Source: JANMOK01 sp031415055
Lineage (GTDB): Bacteria > Pseudomonadota > Alphaproteobacteria > Rhodobacterales > Rhodobacteraceae
Assembly (NCBI GenBank): GCA_031415055.1
Contig: JANOQZ010000021.1
Span: forward strand, 175,064 to 239,063
DNA: 64,000 nt
Reading direction: 5' to 3'
Positions 60,219 through 64,000 of this stretch are shown here, in pieces. The number at the start of each line of letters is the position of its first letter. Positions within the stretch are counted from its first letter, which is position 1. The notes under the pieces are model-generated. The model was not told where the DNA came from, did no database searches, and saw nothing but the letters and a program-made list of their open reading frames with translations. Position numbers and translations under genes: made by a program.

Positions 60219-60266
60219 TGAACGCTACTGAACCGCACTGAACGTTACTGAACCGCACTGAACGCC
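60217..60266. repeat. Five tandem 10-base repeats at the duplication junction
   Basis: Five copies of actgaacNNN follow one another without gaps; the variable triplets are gct, cgc, gtt, cgc, gcc (the second and fourth are actgaaccgc), so a 20-base superunit repeats two and a half times. They lie exactly where similarity to pnp ends, between the displaced pnp fragment and the ATPase remnant. Confidence 0.9.
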
Positions 60267-60283
60267 TTGGGTTGCGCCAAATG

Positions 60284-61515
60284 CTACGAGACTTCGCTAA
60301 AAAGATCTTCCCTCCCAGATTTGCCTACAGCAAGGATCCAAGTTGCGAATGATCGCGTTGGAAGCCTGTAAAACCCTCTATGAGCGTCATCTGATAAAAC
60401 GATTTCGCGACTTTTTAATGCTTTCAGCGCGTTATCAATGTTCGTGGAGGCAACCCCGCAATTTGCCCCAATATCCTTCCTCGACACCCATTGGTCGCCG
60501 TGATTCGCCATGTAGTCCAAAACTTTTCGGTACTCAGAAGAAGAAATCTTCGAATAATACATCTTGCTGAAGTACTTGGCCCCCAACTGGGTGATCGCGC
60601 CGTTCTCAGAGAACGCGCCCGACGAAACATCACTGAGGTCAATAGTGCCGTCTGAATCAGTCTGGAAAGCAGAAAACGAAAACTGTTGCACGAAGTGGGG
60701 ATAGCCCTCAGAAAGAGATGCGATCAACTCTACCGCGTCATTCGTTATTTCCGTGCTGACCGCATTCTTTTCATTGGCGATTTCAATTCCACGGCGAACA
60801 ACCCGCTCCCTTTCTCCCGGTTCCAACGGATGCATTTCCAGTATTTCAAAAACTCGCAGAGATGACTCGTGACTTTCCCTTAGACGGTTAACAATTAGTG
60901 ACTGGCCGCGAGAAAAAGAAGTAATTTCGATTGCCCACGCTTGGCCAACTTCTCAGTAAATATTTTCACAAATTCGCCAAGATGGGCCGTAGTCGGCGGG
61001 CTATCTGCTTCATCCAACATCAACGCCACACCGTCAAACTCATTGCCATCGATAACTTGTCCGATAATGTTGGCCAAATCATCAAGCAATTCGTCGGGGT
61101 CAAGTTCGTTGTCTCGCCCAGTATATTTTACGCCAAGGACTTCCCAGCTAGAAAGAAACTCCCAAACCTTTTGAGCCTTTTCCTGCAACGACTTGTGGTC
61201 ACGAAGTTTAGATCGGAGTTCTCGCGCAATCTGTCTTATCAAGCCAACTTGAGTTGCTATGCCTGCTAGATCAGTTGAGACGGTAAGGAAGTTAAACTTT
61301 ATACTATCATTTTCGAGCTTACCGTTCGCCAAAAGATCAGCGTAAAATAGCAGAGAAGTTTTTCCTATTCCCCGTTCGCCTGTTAGCAACAAGTGTTGTG
61401 GATTACTATTTCGGGTCTGAAATAATGCTTGCCCAATAATTCCAATTTCGTCCTCTCGGCCAATAAACATACCGGGATAAGCAATCCCATTCGGCACAAA
61501 CGGATTAAATTTCAT
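60284..61515 (-). pseudogene. AAA/STAND-like ATPase with C-terminal winged helix, frameshifted
   Basis: N-terminal part from 61515: PFVPNGIAYPGMFIGREDEI, Walker A in LLLTGERGIGKTSLLFYADL, Walker B in GVALMLDEADSPPT. That frame stops after KLLLFLAASH. In the next frame the text QSLIVNRLRESHESSLRVFE continues straight into MHPLEPGERERVVRRGIEIA and a helical C-terminus (YRKVLDYMANHGDQWVSRKD). One lost G near 60905 (gcggcc for gcgggcc) explains the break. An intact product would have about 410 residues. Recent inactivation or a sequencing error. Confidence 0.8.
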
Positions 61516-61545
61516 CGGGTCATGCTCCTTTTTTCTCTCAATAAC

Positions 61546-61580
61546 AAAAAGGTCCCGCTGTTTCCACCGGGGCCGTTCTC
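61546..61580 (-). terminator. Weak hairpin after intact pnp, relative of the one at 59929
   Basis: The stretch aaaaaggtcccgctg, then tttccaccggggccgttct keeps the layout of the 59929-59958 terminator but with several mismatched bases in the stem, so it should terminate less well. It also lies directly upstream of the ATPase gene start. Its similarity to the other copy shows that the duplication included the downstream hairpin. Confidence 0.5.
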
Positions 61581-61602
61581 ATTACTTCAAACCGAAAGCG
61601 GC

Positions 61603-63726
61603 TTACTCCGCTCCTTCAATCTGCAACCCGGTCTTCTGGTCAACCGCCCGCATCGACAGCCGCACCTTGCCGCGATCGTCAAAGCCCATCAGTTTGACCT
61701 TCACTTCCTGGCCTTCAGTCAGGATGTCTTTCGGGTGGCTTACCCGCTCGGCAGCCAATTGGCTGACGTGCACCAGACCGTCGCGTTTGCCGAAGAAGTT
61801 CACGAAGGCACCGAAATCCATCAGTTTCACCACTTTGCCGGTGTAGATGCCGCCAACCTCCGGTTCGGCCACAATTGCATAGATCATGTCATAGGCCTTC
61901 TTGATCGACTCGGCATTGGCCGAGGCAATCTTGATGACGCCGTCGTCGTTGATATCGACCTTGGCACCCGACAATTCGACAATCTCGCGGATCACCTTGC
62001 CGCCCGACCCAATCACTTCGCGGATTTTGTCGGTCGGCACCGTCATCGTCTCGATGCGCGGCGCATGGGCGGAAAACTCGTGCCGCCCTTCGGTCAGCGC
62101 CTTGGCCATTTCGCCTAAGATGTGCAGACGACCATCTTTGGCCTGCGCCAAAGCCTGTTTCATGATCACCGGCGTGATGCCCGCAACCTTGATGTCCATT
62201 TGCAAGCTGGTGATGCCATTCGCCGTGCCCGCAACCTTGAAGTCCATGTCGCCAAGGTGATCTTCGTCGCCTAGAATGTCGGTCAGAACCGCGAATTCCT
62301 TACCTTCAAGGATCAGGCCCATCGCCACGCCGGCAACCGGTGCTTTCAGCGGCACACCGGCATCCATCATCGACAGCGAACCGCCGCAAACGGTTGCCAT
62401 CGAACTGGAACCATTTGATTCCATGATCTCGGATACCAAACGAATAGTATAAGGAAACTCGGTCGCCGCAGGCAGAACCGCCTGCAACGCTCGCCAGGCC
62501 AACTTGCCGTGACCAATCTCGCGCCGGCCCGGGCCGGACATGCGACCGGCCTCACCCACCGAATACGGTGGGAAGTTGTAGTGCAGCAAGAAGGTCGAGC
62601 GGCTTTCGCCATGCAAAGCGTCGATGATCTGTTCATCGTCGCCGGTACCAAGCGTGGTCACCACCAGACCTTGGGTTTCACCTCGGGTGAACAGGGCCGA
62701 ACCATGCGTGCGCGGCAGCAGGCCAACTTCCGATACAATCGGACGCACAGTGGTCAAATCACGCCCATCGATCCGCTTGCCGGTCTTGATCACATCGCCG
62801 CGCAGAACGTCGGATTCCAGTTTCTTGAAGCAGGTGCCAAGGTTCTTGTCGGCAGCTTCGTCTTCAGTCAAACTCGCGGTCAGCGTGTCGCGGGCAGCGG
62901 AAATCGCCTTGGTCCGCTCTTGCTTGTCTTTGATGGCGAATGCCTTGCGCATATCTTTGGCACCCGCTTTCTCGACCTTTTTGTATAGTGCCGAATAGTC
63001 CGGCGCAGAAAAATCAAACGGCTCCTTTGCCGCCTTTTCCGCCAGATCGATGATCATCTGAATCACCGGCTGCATCTGCTCGTGGCCGAACACAACCGCA
63101 CCCAGCATTTCCTCTTCCGACAGCTCATAGGCTTCGGATTCAACCATCATCACCGCACCTTGCGTTCCGGCAACCACCAGATCCAGCCGTTGTTCGGGGT
63201 TGTTGCGCAGCTTGTCCATGTCATCGACCGGCGGGTTCAGCACATATTTGCCGTTGGAAAACCCAACCCGTGCCGCCGCAATCGGCCCCATGAACGGCAC
63301 GCCGGAAATCACCAGCGCGGCAGAGGCAGCGATCAGCGCGACGATATCGGGATCGTTCTCCAGATCATGGCTTAGAACCGTACAGACCACTTGCGTTTCG
63401 TGCTTGAAACCTTCGACAAACAGCGGCCGGATCGGCCGGTCGATCAGCCGCGAGGTCAGCGTTTCTTTTTCAGTCGGACGCGCTTCGCGTTTGAAAAAGC
63501 CGCCCGGAATTTTACCGGCGGCATAATATTTTTCCTGATAATGCACGGTCAGCGGAAAGAAGTCGAAACCCTCTTTCGGCTTTTTCTCGAACACCACGGC
63601 GGCGTGCACGGTAGTTTCGCCGTAAGTGGCAACAACCGAGCCATCGGCCTGACGGGCCATTTTGCCGGTTTCCAGTGTCAGCGTCTCATTGCCCCATTGG
63701 ATTGATTTCTTGTGGATTTTGAACAT
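61603..63726 (-). CDS. pnp: Polyribonucleotide nucleotidyltransferase (PNPase)
   Basis: 707 residues from the ATG at 63726 with a gaaggg site; full length. Two RNase PH domains (FFPLTVHYQEKYYAAGKIPG with GFFKREARPTEKE; later GPGRREIGHGKLAWRALQAV), then the KH domain (VIGSGGKVIREIVELSGAKV) and S1 domain (GIYTGKVVKLMDFGAFVNFF). It degrades RNA 3' to 5' with phosphate and is part of the degradosome. The 3' end may derive from an incoming element (see the duplicate at 59982). Confidence 0.97.
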   Translation of the reverse strand: MFKIHKKSIQWGNETLTLETGKMARQADGSVVATYGETTVHAAVVFEKKPKEGFDFFPLTVHYQEKYYAAGKIPGGFFKREARPTEKETLTSRLIDRPIRPLFVEGFKHETQVVCTVLSHDLENDPDIVALIAASAALVISGVPFMGPIAAARVGFSNGKYVLNPPVDDMDKLRNNPEQRLDLVVAGTQGAVMMVESEAYELSEEEMLGAVVFGHEQMQPVIQMIIDLAEKAAKEPFDFSAPDYSALYKKVEKAGAKDMRKAFAIKDKQERTKAISAARDTLTASLTEDEAADKNLGTCFKKLESDVLRGDVIKTGKRIDGRDLTTVRPIVSEVGLLPRTHGSALFTRGETQGLVVTTLGTGDDEQIIDALHGESRSTFLLHYNFPPYSVGEAGRMSGPGRREIGHGKLAWRALQAVLPAATEFPYTIRLVSEIMESNGSSSMATVCGGSLSMMDAGVPLKAPVAGVAMGLILEGKEFAVLTDILGDEDHLGDMDFKVAGTANGITSLQMDIKVAGITPVIMKQALAQAKDGRLHILGEMAKALTEGRHEFSAHAPRIETMTVPTDKIREVIGSGGKVIREIVELSGAKVDINDDGVIKIASANAESIKKAYDMIYAIVAEPEVGGIYTGKVVKLMDFGAFVNFFGKRDGLVHVSQLAAERVSHPKDILTEGQEVKVKLMGFDDRGKVRLSMRAVDQKTGLQIEGAE

Positions 63727-63906
63727 GTCGTTTCCCTTCAGCGGCCATTGCCCCCTGGCAAGCCCGCAATACGTGGCACCTGCCACGGACCCGTTTCATA
63801 TGATCCAGCTTTCGCCTTGGGTCAGGTGGCGTCAGCATTCGGACAGCTTTGGCAAGTTTCGGAATCATAACAATTTCGGGCACCTGCACGGGCCCTTTGA
63901 AATGCA

Positions 63907-63930
63907 AAACGCGCCCAAAAAGGCGCGTTT
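63907..63930 (-). terminator. Hairpin between rpsO and pnp
   Basis: aaacgcgcc (63907-63915) pairs with ggcgcgttt (63922-63930) around a six-base loop, with a T-run on the minus strand. It lies 11 bases after the rpsO stop. In many bacteria the rpsO-pnp transcript is cut or attenuated between the two genes, and PNPase controls its own mRNA from the leader. Confidence 0.75.
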
Positions 63931-63940
63931 CATGTTGGAT

Positions 63941-64000
63941 TTAGCGGCGAACGCCTAGCCGGGTGATCAAAGTTTGATACCGCGCCTCGTCCTTGCTTTT
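63941..64000 (-). CDS. rpsO: 30S ribosomal protein S15, C-terminal end
   Basis: Only the last 19 codons are in the window; they read KSKDEARYQTLITRLGVRR and stop, the conserved end of S15. The start lies beyond base 64000. rpsO directly upstream of pnp is the standard order in proteobacteria, which supports both calls. Confidence 0.9.
   Translation of the reverse strand, partial: KSKDEARYQTLITRLGVRR

Noticed and set aside
60217..60266. CRISPR-like array
   Set aside because: Repeats are 10 bases long without spacers; this is a simple tandem repeat.

Overview
The window looks like the chromosome of a Rhodobacterales-type alphaproteobacterium (Rhodobacteraceae/Paracoccaceae range; genus not resolvable by eye). 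The basis is the protein styles (IalB family, MatB-type ligase, ReAV-type asparaginase, YjbFH), an Entner-Doudoroff-centred sugar cluster, a pnp-rpsO pair and an alphaproteobacterial-style intergenic palindrome. No rRNA or CRISPR array is visible; there is one tRNA.

Bases 1 to about 17,700 are the late half of a prophage. It has Mu-type head genes (gpI-like protease/scaffold, decoration protein, gpT-like capsid, HI1506/gp36/gp37-like proteins) joined to a long non-contractile tail: tail tube, a G/GT chaperone pair made by -1 frameshifting, tape measure, then a minor tail, hub, peptidase and host-specificity series that resembles gene-transfer-agent order, and finally beta-helix and repeat-rich receptor-binding proteins. 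The last ~570 bp are non-coding and repeat-rich and probably hold the right transposition end. Host DNA resumes just before a tRNA-Pro.

Bases 17,900-24,400 carry leuB, leuC and leuD on the minus strand, separated by a short-chain dehydrogenase-like gene, a secreted EEP-family phosphoesterase and a membrane protein. Bases 24,500-28,750 hold two paralogous GT61-like glycosyltransferases, an asparaginase and an IalB protein. Bases 28,800-33,950 hold a cysteine-free uracil-DNA-glycosylase-like gene, rlmN, two L,D-transpeptidases and a CAP-domain lipoprotein. Then come yjbF-yjbH, a palindromic repeat, radC, a flavin-binding PPOX protein, map, a CinA-N-like protein and a three-gene zinc-ribbon/membrane microcluster.

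Bases 40,900-45,720 hold a glutamine-synthetase-like ligase, an aldehyde dehydrogenase and an iron-type alcohol dehydrogenase. They suggest gamma-glutamylation and oxidation of an amino alcohol or amine. A toxin-antitoxin pair (DUF7662-like antitoxin plus VapC) sits inside this set. After a matB-like acyl-CoA ligase follows a tight sugar-catabolism cluster, gap-gntK-frk-zwf-pgl-edd-eda-pgi, which feeds fructose, glucose and gluconate into the Entner-Doudoroff route, then an RluA-type pseudouridine synthase and a ROK sugar kinase.

The right end holds a nucleotidyltransferase-like gene, a kinase-like gene broken by an in-frame amber codon, and a small island: an ATPase gene with a one-base frameshift lying between a displaced duplicate of the pnp 3' end and the intact pnp. 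The two pnp ends differ almost only at silent sites. The last bases are the 3' end of rpsO.
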